Source: Sedimentisphaera sp050251615 (GTDB lineage: Bacteria > Planctomycetota > Phycisphaerae > Sedimentisphaerales > Sedimentisphaeraceae). From it: a DNA stretch of 64,000 nucleotides. Shown in pieces: positions 34,303-43,800 of this stretch; the stretch's first letter is position 1, and every line of letters begins with the position of its first letter. The DNA is taken from NCBI GenBank assembly GCA_050251615.1, contig JBFWMM010000003.1:73740-137739 (forward strand). Direction: 5' to 3'. A model generated the notes under the pieces. It ran no database searches, was not told the DNA's origin, and was given only the letters and a program-made list of their open reading frames with translations. A program made the translations under genes and the position numbers.

Positions 34303-35202
34303 GTGAAAGAAGAAATAAGACAATACGCCCGCTCACTCGGCTTTGGAGGCACAGGTTTTACCGGCGCCGGCAAGCTTCCGTCGCAATACGCAGATAAATT
34401 CTCGCGGTGGATTGAAGCCGGCTACAACGCCGAAATGGGATACCTTGAGCGCAATTTTGACAAGCGGTTTTGTCCTGAGCAGCTGATGGAAAGTGCGAAA
34501 AGCTGTATAGTGGTTGCGGCGGCCTATGGTGCAGGCAGTGGCGGTAGCGGCGAGCTTACCATAAGCGATTATGCATGCTGTGAAGACTACCACAAGCGAA
34601 TGAAGGAGTTGATGATGCGGCTCGGAAAGTTTATCCTTGAAAGAAGGCCGGATGCGAGGTTCAAACTTTGCGTGGACAGCGTACCGCTCTCAGAGCGCTC
34701 GCTTGCGGTGCAGGCGGGGCTTGGATTTATCGGAAAAAGCGGCATGCTCATAGCGTCTGGAATCGGGCCACGCTGTTTCCTCGGCGTTATGCTTACCAAT
34801 ATTGCGTTTGGGCCTGATTTGCCATTTAACGGCAATTTATGCGGGAGTTGCCGGCGCTGCATCGAAGCCTGCCCCACTGCCGCTCTCTCGCTTGATAAGG
34901 CAATTGACTGCCGCAGGTGCATATCCGCCCAGACAATCGAAAACAAGGGCGCAATTCCTCACGATGTACTTGCAAAGATGACTGATGAGCTCTACGGTTG
35001 CGATGCCTGCGTGAACGCCTGCCCGTTGTTGAAGGAAGAAAACGAAATCCCGTTTCAGCCGGTTCTCGGCAAGCGGTTAAGTAAATCCGAACTTATGGAG
35101 TGGAGTGAAAATGAATTTGCGGAAATATCCCGCCGCACAGTGCTTGCACGTGCGGGGCTTTCCAAACTACGCGATACTGCCGCTTCTTTAGCGGGCAGAT
35201 GA
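34303..35202 (+). CDS. queG: Epoxyqueuosine reductase
   Basis: QueG is a cobalamin- and 4Fe-4S-dependent enzyme making the last step of the tRNA modification queuosine. The N-terminal part has the family pattern ARSLGFGGTGFTGAGKL and RWIEAGYNAEMGYLERN; the corrinoid domain shows SVPLSERSLAVQAGLGFIGKSG. The two ferredoxin-type clusters are CGSCRRCIEACPTAAL and CDACVNACPLL. Length about 300 is close to the short QueG forms lacking the C-terminal HEAT repeats. Start is unclear: GTG at 34303 or TTG at 34267, neither with a good ribosome binding site; the residues between look atypical, so I use 34303. Confidence 0.9.
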   Translation: MKEEIRQYARSLGFGGTGFTGAGKLPSQYADKFSRWIEAGYNAEMGYLERNFDKRFCPEQLMESAKSCIVVAAAYGAGSGGSGELTISDYACCEDYHKRMKELMMRLGKFILERRPDARFKLCVDSVPLSERSLAVQAGLGFIGKSGMLIASGIGPRCFLGVMLTNIAFGPDLPFNGNLCGSCRRCIEACPTAALSLDKAIDCRRCISAQTIENKGAIPHDVLAKMTDELYGCDACVNACPLLKEENEIPFQPVLGKRLSKSELMEWSENEFAEISRRTVLARAGLSKLRDTAASLAGR

Positions 35203-35213
35203 GCCGGTGAAAA

Positions 35214-35759
35214 TCAGCTGTTGATCTCGAAGCGCTCTTCGAGGCCCTTAATCAGATTATCAATGCTCTTGTCCTGCTTGGCCGATTTACTGTCGCCGGA
35301 GCCGATAACGCACACCCTTATGGTGCCTCTGTCGCCGGTCCAGGACTTATCGGGAATGCAGGGCCTCTGCTGCTTCCATCTGAACGTGGGCTGGATGAGC
35401 CCGTCGGCGGTATCGCCGATGGCGTTGCAGATGACAAAGTGGTAGTTGAGCTCGTCAGATGAAGCGCATCCGTTTACCAGCGCCAGCGAACCAACATCGC
35501 CCGCTCTGGTGTTGGAGTATTCAATCTGAATCGAGTTCCACCTTGCCGGATGAATTCCGCGTGCAAGACGCAGTACATCACTGTCGGCGAAATGGATGGG
35601 TAGAGATGCGTTGGAAACTTGGTAACTTGTGAGGTTGTACCCCTGCGCTACAATTGGATTGTCCTTGCTTGTGTCCATACAAAGCAAAACCAACATACCA
35701 ACCGTGAGCGCCGTGATGGATGCCGGAATCAGCATCATCTTCCTGACGCGGTCACTCAT
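35214..35759 (-). CDS. Membrane-anchored degenerate N-acetylmuramoyl-L-alanine amidase (PGRP fold)
   Basis: A 181-residue protein with an N-terminal membrane segment (about 9-27) and a domain following amidase_2/PGRP order: NSIQIEYSNTRAGD, then LNYHFVICNA, DGLIQPTFRWKQQ and GTIRVCVIGSGD, ending with KGLEERFEI. In active enzymes the first strand ends in HH and a third ligand follows the RW..Q segment; here HH is EY, and the second His region reads PCIPD. The H of YHFVI and the Cys of VCVIG remain. Zinc binding is therefore unlikely, and a peptidoglycan-binding role is more plausible. Strong ribosome binding site GGAGGG before the ATG. It converges with queG, 11 nt apart. Confidence 0.7.
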   Translation of the reverse strand: MSDRVRKMMLIPASITALTVGMLVLLCMDTSKDNPIVAQGYNLTSYQVSNASLPIHFADSDVLRLARGIHPARWNSIQIEYSNTRAGDVGSLALVNGCASSDELNYHFVICNAIGDTADGLIQPTFRWKQQRPCIPDKSWTGDRGTIRVCVIGSGDSKSAKQDKSIDNLIKGLEERFEINS

Positions 35760-35910
35760 TACAAACCCTCCGTGGTTTAAGTAAGGTTTACAAAAAAAGA
35801 AATTCGGATATGCTTAATTTAGCGTCTAATATGTTTTTTGCAAGCCATACACAAGTTTTTTTTGTTGTTTTTTAATTTTTTTCCGTTTTTCCCACCGGCA
35901 TTTCCTGCCA

Positions 35911-35941
35911 GCCACGCAAAACCACGAATAAACGCTGATAA
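35911..35941. repeat. Decayed intergenic CACGAA-type repeat
   Basis: Noncoding sequence with the CCACGCAAAACCACGAATAA pattern, resembling the ACCACGAAT/ACACGAAT short-period repeats widespread between bacterial genes, including planctomycetes. It lies upstream of the amidase-like gene and downstream of the XylR gene. Origin and function unknown. Confidence 0.45.
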
Positions 35942-35961
35942 TTCCAATTCAGACAAGGCAG

Positions 35962-36006
35962 GCTCAAAGCTTATTGCTCAAAGCTTATTGCTCAAAGCCT
36001 ATTGCT
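35962..36006. repeat. 14-bp tandem repeat, 3.2 copies, abutting the XylR stop codon
   Basis: GCTCAAAGCTTATT occurs at 35962-35975 and 35976-35989 exactly, then once with a single change at 35990-36003, followed by GCT. The last bases overlap the XylR-type gene's TAG stop (36005-36007). It looks like recent replication slippage at the 3' end of the gene. Confidence 0.85.
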
Positions 36007-37189
36007 ACATAATGCCGATGTTTTTGAGTGTGGAGTGGTGACGTCGGTAGGTTGTCGGGCTCATCTTCATCAGACGTCGGAAGTAGCGGGAGAAGTGATT
36101 TTCACTGATAAAATCAATTTCATCGGAGATTTGCGAAATGGTTTTCGAGCTTTCGATAAGCAGTTTGCAGATGTATTCGAGGCGTACTCGGTCAATCTCC
36201 GCACTGACAGTACGACCGAGGTAATACTTGAATTTTTTCTGGAGCGTGCGGGTTGTCATGCCGCAGGCCTCGGCGACATCGGCCACCTGAATCGAAACGC
36301 CCGGATGAGCGGTAATGAATTTCAAAGCGCCGCGCACATCCACATCCTCCACGGCAAACACATCCGTTGACTGACGCGCGGCTACATGCGTTGCCTCGGC
36401 GATTATAATCTTCCCTGAATCAACCTGCTCACCATCCATCAGCTTGCGTAGGATTTCGGCTGCCTCAAAACCTGCCCCGTACGAATCAATAGACACACTG
36501 GAAAGAGCAGGGTTGAGCATCTCGCAGAGAAGCTCGTCGTTGTCAACGCCCAGTATTGCAACATCTTCAGGGACGCTTATCAACGAACAGACCTTGCAGG
36601 CATCAGCGACATTCTGCGCCCTGTCATCGGTGCAGGTGAAAATGGCGACCGGCTTTTTTAGTTCGCGAACCCACTTCTGAAGCCTCTCCTGATCTCTGAG
36701 CCACGTAAAACGGGTCAAGCGGTCGGGGTTGTGAAACATATCGACCTCAAAGCCTTCCTGCCTGAGACGTTCTGCGAAGCCGTTGCCTCGGCTCTCAGAG
36801 AAGAATTTATCGGGGATGCCGCAGTAGGCGAAGTTTTTGAAGCCGCGGGCAAGGAAATGCTCGGCCGCGCAGACGCCCGCGGATTCAAGCGCACCGCACA
36901 CGCAGACTACGCCCGGGATATGGGCGCTGCGATAGTTGACAATTACAGACGGTATCCCCATTGCCACGATCTCATCGAGATTGTCATCCTCGCGCATAAT
37001 GATGCCATCCGGCTTCCACTTGCGGATTATGTCAATGCTGGAAAGCTCGCTGTGCGTGCTGCGGTAATAGAAGGGGGTGCCTGCGTAGAAATTCCAGGGG
37101 CCGTAGAGGCGGGCATACTGAATTATCCCGCTTATCAGGCCTCGGCCGTAGCCTCTGTTTTTCTCTATGGACAGGAAAACTTTTTTCAT
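36005..37189 (-). CDS. XylR-type transcription regulator (sugar-binding domain plus AraC HTH)
   Basis: A 394-residue regulator with a LacI/periplasmic-binding-protein-like N-terminal domain (about 1-275) and a C-terminal AraC-type domain (about 290-385). The first part shows KWKPDGIIMR, IPSVIVN and VAILGVDNDELLCEMLNPALSSV, as in XylR. The second has the two HTH units, QVADVAEACGMTTRTLQKKFK and ISQISDEIDFISENHFSRYFRR with MSPTTYRR. E. coli XylR senses xylose; here the likely inducer is a sugar handled by the adjacent locus. ATG at 37189 has GGGTG upstream. It is the most downstream gene of the 36-50 kb run, 150 nt after GH97. Confidence 0.9.
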   Translation of the reverse strand: MKKVFLSIEKNRGYGRGLISGIIQYARLYGPWNFYAGTPFYYRSTHSELSSIDIIRKWKPDGIIMREDDNLDEIVAMGIPSVIVNYRSAHIPGVVCVCGALESAGVCAAEHFLARGFKNFAYCGIPDKFFSESRGNGFAERLRQEGFEVDMFHNPDRLTRFTWLRDQERLQKWVRELKKPVAIFTCTDDRAQNVADACKVCSLISVPEDVAILGVDNDELLCEMLNPALSSVSIDSYGAGFEAAEILRKLMDGEQVDSGKIIIAEATHVAARQSTDVFAVEDVDVRGALKFITAHPGVSIQVADVAEACGMTTRTLQKKFKYYLGRTVSAEIDRVRLEYICKLLIESSKTISQISDEIDFISENHFSRYFRRLMKMSPTTYRRHHSTLKNIGIM

Positions 37190-37271
37190 ATATTACACCC
37201 GAGCCGCCTTCATTGTTGCTGATTATAAACGGAGCCTGCTAAATATCAATCCTGCCTCCGGATAAGCAATT

Positions 37272-37298
37272 GAAGGACAGGCAAAACGCCTGCCCTTC
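37272..37298 (-). terminator. Stable hairpin after the GH97 gene, no T-run
   Basis: GAAGGACAGGC pairs with GCCTGCCCTTC (one mismatch) around a 5-nt loop, 45 nt past the GH97 stop. On the minus strand no T-run follows, so it may be an mRNA 3'-end or processing hairpin rather than a classical terminator. Confidence 0.45.
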
Positions 37299-37342
37299 GA
37301 AGTAAGGTATATATTGTGTTGTTTGGGGTCTGTTTGATTGCT

Positions 37343-39226
37343 TCATTCAAGGATAAGAACAAAGCCGCCGGATTCGGGAACTCTCCCGCGCCAACGGTTC
37401 GTTTCCTGCGTTTTCTTCACATTAAAAGTCATCAGGGGCTCGGCACCTTCAGTGATGACCGTGAGCGACTTATATTCGCCAAGCGCCGCAAGGTCTATAT
37501 TCACATTCGCGGGAGCGGCCGTTAGACCTGCGACAAACCACTTCTCATCGGAACGCCTTGCCACCGCATAGATCTTGCCGGGGCGAGCCTCAAGACAGAT
37601 TGTCTCATCCCACGAAGCAGGCGCCTCGCTCAGCACCCTGCGCACATCCGAAGGCATATCGTTGAACACGGCCACAGAATCAGCGAAATGTATAATGCCG
37701 CTGTTCAGAGCGACGGCGCTGGCAAGCTCGTGGGCAGCGCTGGTTTGGCGCATATATTTGCGGCCGGTGAGTGCGAAAGGCGTAATATCCATCGGCGCCA
37801 TAAGGTTGCGTGTGAGCGGGAGAATTGTATTTTGCTCCGCTACACGGGCCGGATAGCGCGGTTCATAGAAGTACGATTCTGTACCGAGAACGGCCTCGGC
37901 GGTGAGCAGGTTTGGCCAGGTGCGTTGCCAGCCGCGGGGGATTGTACAGCCGTGAAAGTTTATGACGAGCTTGCGCTTTGCCGCTTCTTCGAGGGTTGCC
38001 AGCATCGCTTCGACAGCCTGCTGCCTGTCGGAACACCAGAAATCAATCTTCACCCCAGCCACGCCCGAAGCCTGCATCTCGTCGAATTTGCGATTACGGC
38101 GCTCAGCAGTGTAGAAATCCCCCGCGCCGCACCAGGCAATTGATTTTACGTTCTTTTCCTTTGCGTAATCGGCTATTGAGGAGAGGCCAGGCGTCCACCA
38201 GCCGGCATCGAAAAGAGTATATTCCCACTTGTAATCGGCGGCGAGGTCCGTGAAACTGTCGAAGCGGGGTTTTGTGGCTTTGCCATCGTTGTTTGACCAC
38301 CAGCTCCATGAGGCTCGGCCTGTCTGAATCCAGGAGGTGTCTTCTATCCGGCAGGGCTCGGCAAGGTCGGTTATGAGCGTGCTCATCGCAAGCTCTTTCG
38401 GGCTGCTCGCCATAATCACAACCCGCCACGGCGTCTTTGAAGCGCTGACGGGGCCTTTCTTTGCGCCTGAGTCCCACTCCTTCGCTTCTGTGATTTCATC
38501 TTCATAAGCAAATGCCAGATTGTACAGCCCGGGGCGCTCTTTTACCGGCTCAAGATGGGAGTTGCAGTAGTTTTCGGTCCCCGTCTCGGTTACGAGCAGC
38601 GTGCAGGATGTGCCGAGCATAAACATCGCCGGCATACACCAGCCGCGAGGCTTGTCCCGCGAAACAGGTGGCTGAGTAGCAGTGTCCACATTGAAGAAAA
38701 AGTCTTCATACGCAGGCGTATATGGCCCTGCTGCGTGGTAGGGTTGAAGCCAGCAGTTTGCGGCCGCGGGGATTTTGAATGCGGTCTTTTCGGAGAGTAT
38801 CGTTTGAGGCGCAGAATCATTCAAGATGTACCTGAACGCCACGCCGTCATTACTCGCGGCAAGCTCAATATCAAATTTTGTGCCTGATGCGCTTTTCAGG
38901 GTGATTGTCTTTCCCGTGAGCTCGGAGTCCACATCAAGGCGGTTGCCCACGAGGATAGAGTATTTTTGACGGCTGCTCCGCTGCTCGCTTACCGCTTCGA
39001 CGGTAAGATTGGTTGAAAGGTCTTCTCCCGCAAGCACAAGCCCGAGAGCGGACTGTTCGACAACGGCTCTGCCGTTTCGCTGTGCGGCAAACGAGAGCGA
39101 GCCACCGCTGTTTAGAAGGATTATCTTATTGTTGCCGTCCGGTGAGACAAGCGAGCTGATTTCTCCCGCCGCCGCGATAGAGGCCAGAAGCAGAACGAAC
39201 GATACAGTAAAGGTGCGTTTCAACAT
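37343..39226 (-). CDS. Glycoside hydrolase family 97 (alpha-galactosidase / alpha-glucosidase)
   Basis: An exported GH97 enzyme. Signal peptide about residues 1-20; N-terminal beta-sandwich (super-sandwich) from about 25 to 270; then a TIM barrel with YTLFDAGWW, GVAGVKIDFWCSDRQQ and INFHGCTIPRGWQRTWPN followed by TAEAVLGTE; C-terminal beta domain. The family has inverting alpha-glucosidases with catalytic Glu and retaining alpha-galactosidases with an Asp nucleophile. The KIDF strand here fits the retaining, galactosidase-like branch, but this is by eye. ATG at 39226 (AGGAAA upstream) is preferred to TTG at 39232. It lies 43 nt after the symporter gene, so probably in one transcript with it. 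Confidence 0.88.
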   Translation of the reverse strand: MLKRTFTVSFVLLLASIAAAGEISSLVSPDGNNKIILLNSGGSLSFAAQRNGRAVVEQSALGLVLAGEDLSTNLTVEAVSEQRSSRQKYSILVGNRLDVDSELTGKTITLKSASGTKFDIELAASNDGVAFRYILNDSAPQTILSEKTAFKIPAAANCWLQPYHAAGPYTPAYEDFFFNVDTATQPPVSRDKPRGWCMPAMFMLGTSCTLLVTETGTENYCNSHLEPVKERPGLYNLAFAYEDEITEAKEWDSGAKKGPVSASKTPWRVVIMASSPKELAMSTLITDLAEPCRIEDTSWIQTGRASWSWWSNNDGKATKPRFDSFTDLAADYKWEYTLFDAGWWTPGLSSIADYAKEKNVKSIAWCGAGDFYTAERRNRKFDEMQASGVAGVKIDFWCSDRQQAVEAMLATLEEAAKRKLVINFHGCTIPRGWQRTWPNLLTAEAVLGTESYFYEPRYPARVAEQNTILPLTRNLMAPMDITPFALTGRKYMRQTSAAHELASAVALNSGIIHFADSVAVFNDMPSDVRRVLSEAPASWDETICLEARPGKIYAVARRSDEKWFVAGLTAAPANVNIDLAALGEYKSLTVITEGAEPLMTFNVKKTQETNRWRGRVPESGGFVLILE

Positions 39227-39269
39227 TATCAAGTTTCCTGTTGTGAGTGTGTTTTGCAGTATTAACGGC

Positions 39270-40802
39270 TTACCAGAAGATTATGTACATAAGCACAACG
39301 CAGAGAATAACGGCGGCGCCAAACAGCTTGACTCCCCTGCTCGTCTCAATGACCATCTCTTCGCGTACGGGCAGCGTTTTCGGTTTTTCAAGCGGCTTGA
39401 CAATCGCCATAAACATCATAACCATCACTATAAGCTCGAATGTAATGCCGACCTGTATGAGGAAGTGCAGTCCGGGCGCGAATTTTTGGAAGATGCCGTA
39501 AATGATCGGTCCCGAAACCAGCGCGACAACTCCCGATGATTCTGGAGCAGACGGTACGACCATCCCCACAAGAAACGCCGCTACTACGCCGGGCCAGATG
39601 TAGCCTTGAAATTGCTGTATAAACTGAAATACTCCGCCGAATTTCGGGTCTTCGAGGATTGGCGCCAGCAGACACCCCATAACTACAAACAGCAGGGTTG
39701 CCGCGCGGCCTATAAGTATGAGGCCTTTTTGGGAGGCGTTCGGTTTGAACATCCTGCGGTAAATATCCATCGTGGCGATAGTGGATGCGCTGTTGAGCAT
39801 TGAGCCGAGTGAGCTGATGACGGCGCCTGCAATTGCCGCAAACATAAAGCCGCGCATTCCTGCCGGCACGAGGTTGCGGATAAGCATGGGGAACGCTTCA
39901 TCAGGCGATGCCATACGGTCGCCGAAGAGCTGATAAGACATTATCCCGGGCATAACGATCGCGAACGGCACAAGCAGCCAGAGAGCGCCTGCGAAGATTA
40001 CGCCGATCTGACCGTCCCGAAGCGTTCGCGCGGCAAGATTCCTCTGGACGATAAACTGATTAAGCCCGCAGTAGTAGATAAGTACAATCCACATGCCCGA
40101 TGCAACCCCTGTCCAGGGCAGAGCCGGATGATCTGACGGGAGGATCAGGTGGAGTTTGTCCGCATTGACTTCGGAAAAGCTTTCCCAGCCCCCGCAAGCG
40201 TGCAAACCGAGGAAAAAGACGACAATCCCGCCGATAAGCAGGCCGCCGCCCTGAAAAAGGTCTGCCCAGGCAACAGCTTTAAGACCGCCCCAGACCGTAT
40301 AAAAAGCGGCAATCAAACCTATCATCCAGACGCCTTTAGTGATTGACATACCGAAAATCGTTTTGAGTGTGAGACCGCCGGAATAGAGAACTGCCGTGAG
40401 CAGTACGCCTACATATATAATCACGGTGAGAACGGCCATTATGCCTCTGGCAAGAGAGTTGTATCGGTATTCAAGGTACTCGGGCATTGTGCAGATGCCG
40501 CTGCGCAAAAATCGCGGCAGAAGCGTAAACGCAATGACCACAATCCCGATGCTACCCACAAGCTGCCAGCTACTTACCGCAAGGCCCACGCCGCCTGCGC
40601 CCTGCCCTGCCATTCCGACAAACTGCTCTGTCGATATGTTCGCGGCGACAATCGAAATACCTATCAGCCACCAGGACAAGCCGCGGCCGGCGAGGAAGTA
40701 GTCTTCGCTACTGCTCTCTTTACGGCTCTTGAACACGCTGACGCCTATCACTACGGCGAAAAAGGCGATAAATACTATTACATCATATGCACTGAGTTCC
40801 AT
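39270..40802 (-). CDS. Sodium/solute symporter, SSS family (SGLT-like)
   Basis: A 510-residue inner-membrane transporter with about 14 hydrophobic helices. Family marks: EDYFLAGRGLSWWLIGISI at the first helix, ANISTEQFVGMAGQG, GGLKAVAWADLFQGG and MLNSASTIATMDIYRR with the sodium-site serines. It resembles SGLT-type sugar transporters, and the neighbours (GH97, DUF5107-TPR, mutarotases, XylR-type regulator) suggest uptake of a mono- or disaccharide released outside. ATG at 40802 has an AGGAG site. Gap to the DUF5107 gene is 27 nt, so the two are co-transcribed. Confidence 0.93.
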   Translation of the reverse strand: MELSAYDVIVFIAFFAVVIGVSVFKSRKESSSEDYFLAGRGLSWWLIGISIVAANISTEQFVGMAGQGAGGVGLAVSSWQLVGSIGIVVIAFTLLPRFLRSGICTMPEYLEYRYNSLARGIMAVLTVIIYVGVLLTAVLYSGGLTLKTIFGMSITKGVWMIGLIAAFYTVWGGLKAVAWADLFQGGGLLIGGIVVFFLGLHACGGWESFSEVNADKLHLILPSDHPALPWTGVASGMWIVLIYYCGLNQFIVQRNLAARTLRDGQIGVIFAGALWLLVPFAIVMPGIMSYQLFGDRMASPDEAFPMLIRNLVPAGMRGFMFAAIAGAVISSLGSMLNSASTIATMDIYRRMFKPNASQKGLILIGRAATLLFVVMGCLLAPILEDPKFGGVFQFIQQFQGYIWPGVVAAFLVGMVVPSAPESSGVVALVSGPIIYGIFQKFAPGLHFLIQVGITFELIVMVMMFMAIVKPLEKPKTLPVREEMVIETSRGVKLFGAAVILCVVLMYIIFW

Positions 40803-40829
40803 TTGTAAGCTCCTATTATCTCAAATTGT

Positions 40830-43800
40830 TCATACGCCGCATTTTCTCACACCCGCTTCGGCAAGCTCCACAAGCCTGCTCATCCGTGCATTTTTCGCGG
40901 CATCAATATCATCTTCAAAAACGAGCATATTCGGCAGGCTCGTCGCAAAATAATCCACTTTCGCAGGTATCCGGCTTTGCTCAAGCGCCCAGCTGCGCAT
41001 TGAGGCGAAAAGCCTTGCAGCCTCGCCTTTGCGGCCAAGCTCTATGAGCGAAAGGCCCTTATAGTACGACAGCTCACTGAAAGCGGTTACGGCCATATCC
41101 TGAAAATCGCCGCTTTCCTGCGCGGCCTGCAAAAACGCCTCATTCGCTTCCTGTTCCCTGCCGAGAATCCGAAGAGCCTTGCCGCGCCAGAAGTTTACAT
41201 CCGCTTTCGCTTGTAGCAGATGGTACTTTTCGCCGAGGTTGTCCGGCGTATCCATGGCAAGGTCAAACTGCTCGATTGCATCGCTTGGGCGGGAGTTTTC
41301 GAGCGCAAGCTTACCGAGCAGGATTCTTGAAAGCGTATATTGGCGTAACACGCGCCCTTCGCCACCCTCCCACGGGTGAAAGCGGCGGCCGAGAAGAAGC
41401 TCAAGCGCTTCCTGCGGTCTGCCAAGCTGATTCAGCAAAGCGCAAAGCTCACAGGCGCTGTCATCGCGCGAAAGAACCTGCTCGATATTTGCCTGCAGGA
41501 ATTCAAGACGCTTTGCCGCAGAAACGCCAATCTTCTTGCAGAGCTGGTCAAACTCGCTGATAAGCAGCGCATCATCCGGTGAGCATTTCAGAGCCGCCTC
41601 ATAAGACTCACGTGCCGCCTTTTTATCGCGGCGCACGTTCCAATAAGCTATGGCAAGATTGCGATGCAGAGATGCTGAATTCGGTGCGGCGGCGCGGGCG
41701 GCTTCCCAGTACGCGATGGCGTCTTCGTGGCGCTTCTTATCGTAGCAGAGGTTGCCAAGCCCGTAAGCTGCGCAAGGGTCTTCGCCTTCGCGGGAGATGG
41801 CCCATTCAAGCACTTTCTGCTCGAACAATCTCGACGGAAAAAAATAATCCTGCGAGCCGGCGCGTGCCTTTTCAAGCGCGGCCAACGCTTGCGGATTCTG
41901 CGTTTCGGCGTAGAGCTTTGCGAGAATGTAGTCTGTCATGACGGTCTTTGAAAGCGGGTTGGGTACCGCGCAGGGAGCCTGCCCGCGCTTTGCATGCATT
42001 TCCAACAATAAAATTGCATCCTCAAAAAAGCCCGCCTCGGCATAGTCTGATACAATATCAATAGCAGTTTGAGCATCGTTTCTTGTAAGCCGGAAGAACT
42101 CATCAAACTCACCGATGCACTGCGCCATCTCGAAGCGCGCGAAATGGTCTAGCGGATCGATTTCAAGCAGCTCTTCGAGCACTTCAACTGCCTCACCCTT
42201 CATATCCGCAAGCCGCAGAATAATCGCGCGAAGTACTACCGCTTTGTTGTTTTCGTTCGTCTCAAGCGCCAGAGAGATATGCTTGAACGCCTTGCCGAAA
42301 TCTCGTTTCGCGCAGTCGAGGCAGGCAAGCTGATAGTATGCCGCGCCGCGCCACTCATAATTCCACGTTGCTTTATAGAAAAGCGCGTAGGCCTCATCCG
42401 GTAAATCCATATAGAGCTTTGCAAGAGCGAGATAGTAATGAGCCTGCCCTGTTTCAGGGTTCGGATGGCGGAAAGTGAGCCGCTTCACGGCGGTTTCGAG
42501 CCGGAGAGCGGCTTTCTCAAACTCCCCTCTTCCCAGCGCCTGCCTGCCGAGCGCGATATTGCAGCGGCAGTCGCCCGGGTCGCGGGAAAGTGCTTCTTGC
42601 CAGTAAATTTCGGGGTAACGCGTCGGATGGCGGTACAGATCAAGATGTTCGCCGGTGAGGTAGAGCTCATCCTGGCTCTCTATATCTTCAGGCATCGGCG
42701 GCTCGGTTGCAAGCTCACGCGTTTGAGTAAGGCAATTTGTATCTACAGGCCTGAAAGCTATAAGCAGCTCCTCATCCTCATCGTAAACCTCTATGCTGAG
42801 ATTTGTCTCGTTAGTGCCTGTGAATTTTAAGCTTCTATCCTGCCATGGTGAATCGGGCGCAATATCTATCAGCTTTCGCAGAATGGTTTCAGAGCCTTTC
42901 CTGATAACGACCGTGAGAGAGGCGAGAGGCTCGGAAGAAGCAAGGCCGGCATCAATGCGTCCGCCCTGCTCGACCACAAACCTGACGGCGAGCAGCTCTG
43001 TCGCGTTTTGTACAGGTCCAATTTTGCTGTACGGCCACCAGTACTGGCTGAATGTCTTTGTCTCGTAGGGCAAGAGATAGGAAAAATCAGGCTGATTGTC
43101 GGTGTAAACGCCTGCCATCAGCTCTATATAGGGGCCATTTTTATCGGTCAGCTCGCGATCCCAGGCCCAGCCGAATTCGTGATTTCCCCAAGTCCACTGC
43201 TTTTTGCCCGGAGAGATGTATTTGTTGGCGACATGCACAAAACCGCCGCCGGCGTCGTGGTCGTAGCCGCCAAAGAAATTGAAATCCGTCTGGCATACCA
43301 TATAGCTCGTGGGCACGGGGATGTTCTTGTATCGGGTCAGGTCGTTTGCCCCCGCGCGATTGCCGTAATCAACACCATAGTAATCGCCGAGCGCTTTGGG
43401 GAAGCTGCTCATTGCACGCACAGCATGGTCAGCGACGTATCGCACATCCGGCGGGAAGAAGCTTTCGTAATTGTCGTGAACTTTCGCGGCCACATTAGCC
43501 CACCAGAGGAAAGTATGCGTGAGGGGTGTACGGTTGTACAAGCGCGCTTCAAGCTGTATCAGGCAGCTGCCCGGCCGGATTCTCACTCCATGCATACCTT
43601 TCAGCCGATTGAGCGGATCGTGCTCGCTCATCCAGACAGTCGATGCGCCGTCCTCATCTTCGGTGAGATAGACATCGGCCGGCATATAGGTGCCAGGGCG
43701 ATGATGCTGCGGCCAGTTGAATTCTACTCCTCCGCTTATCCAGGGGCCGGCAAGACCGACGAGCGCCGGCTTTATGACATCCTGCCGGTAAAAGAAATCG

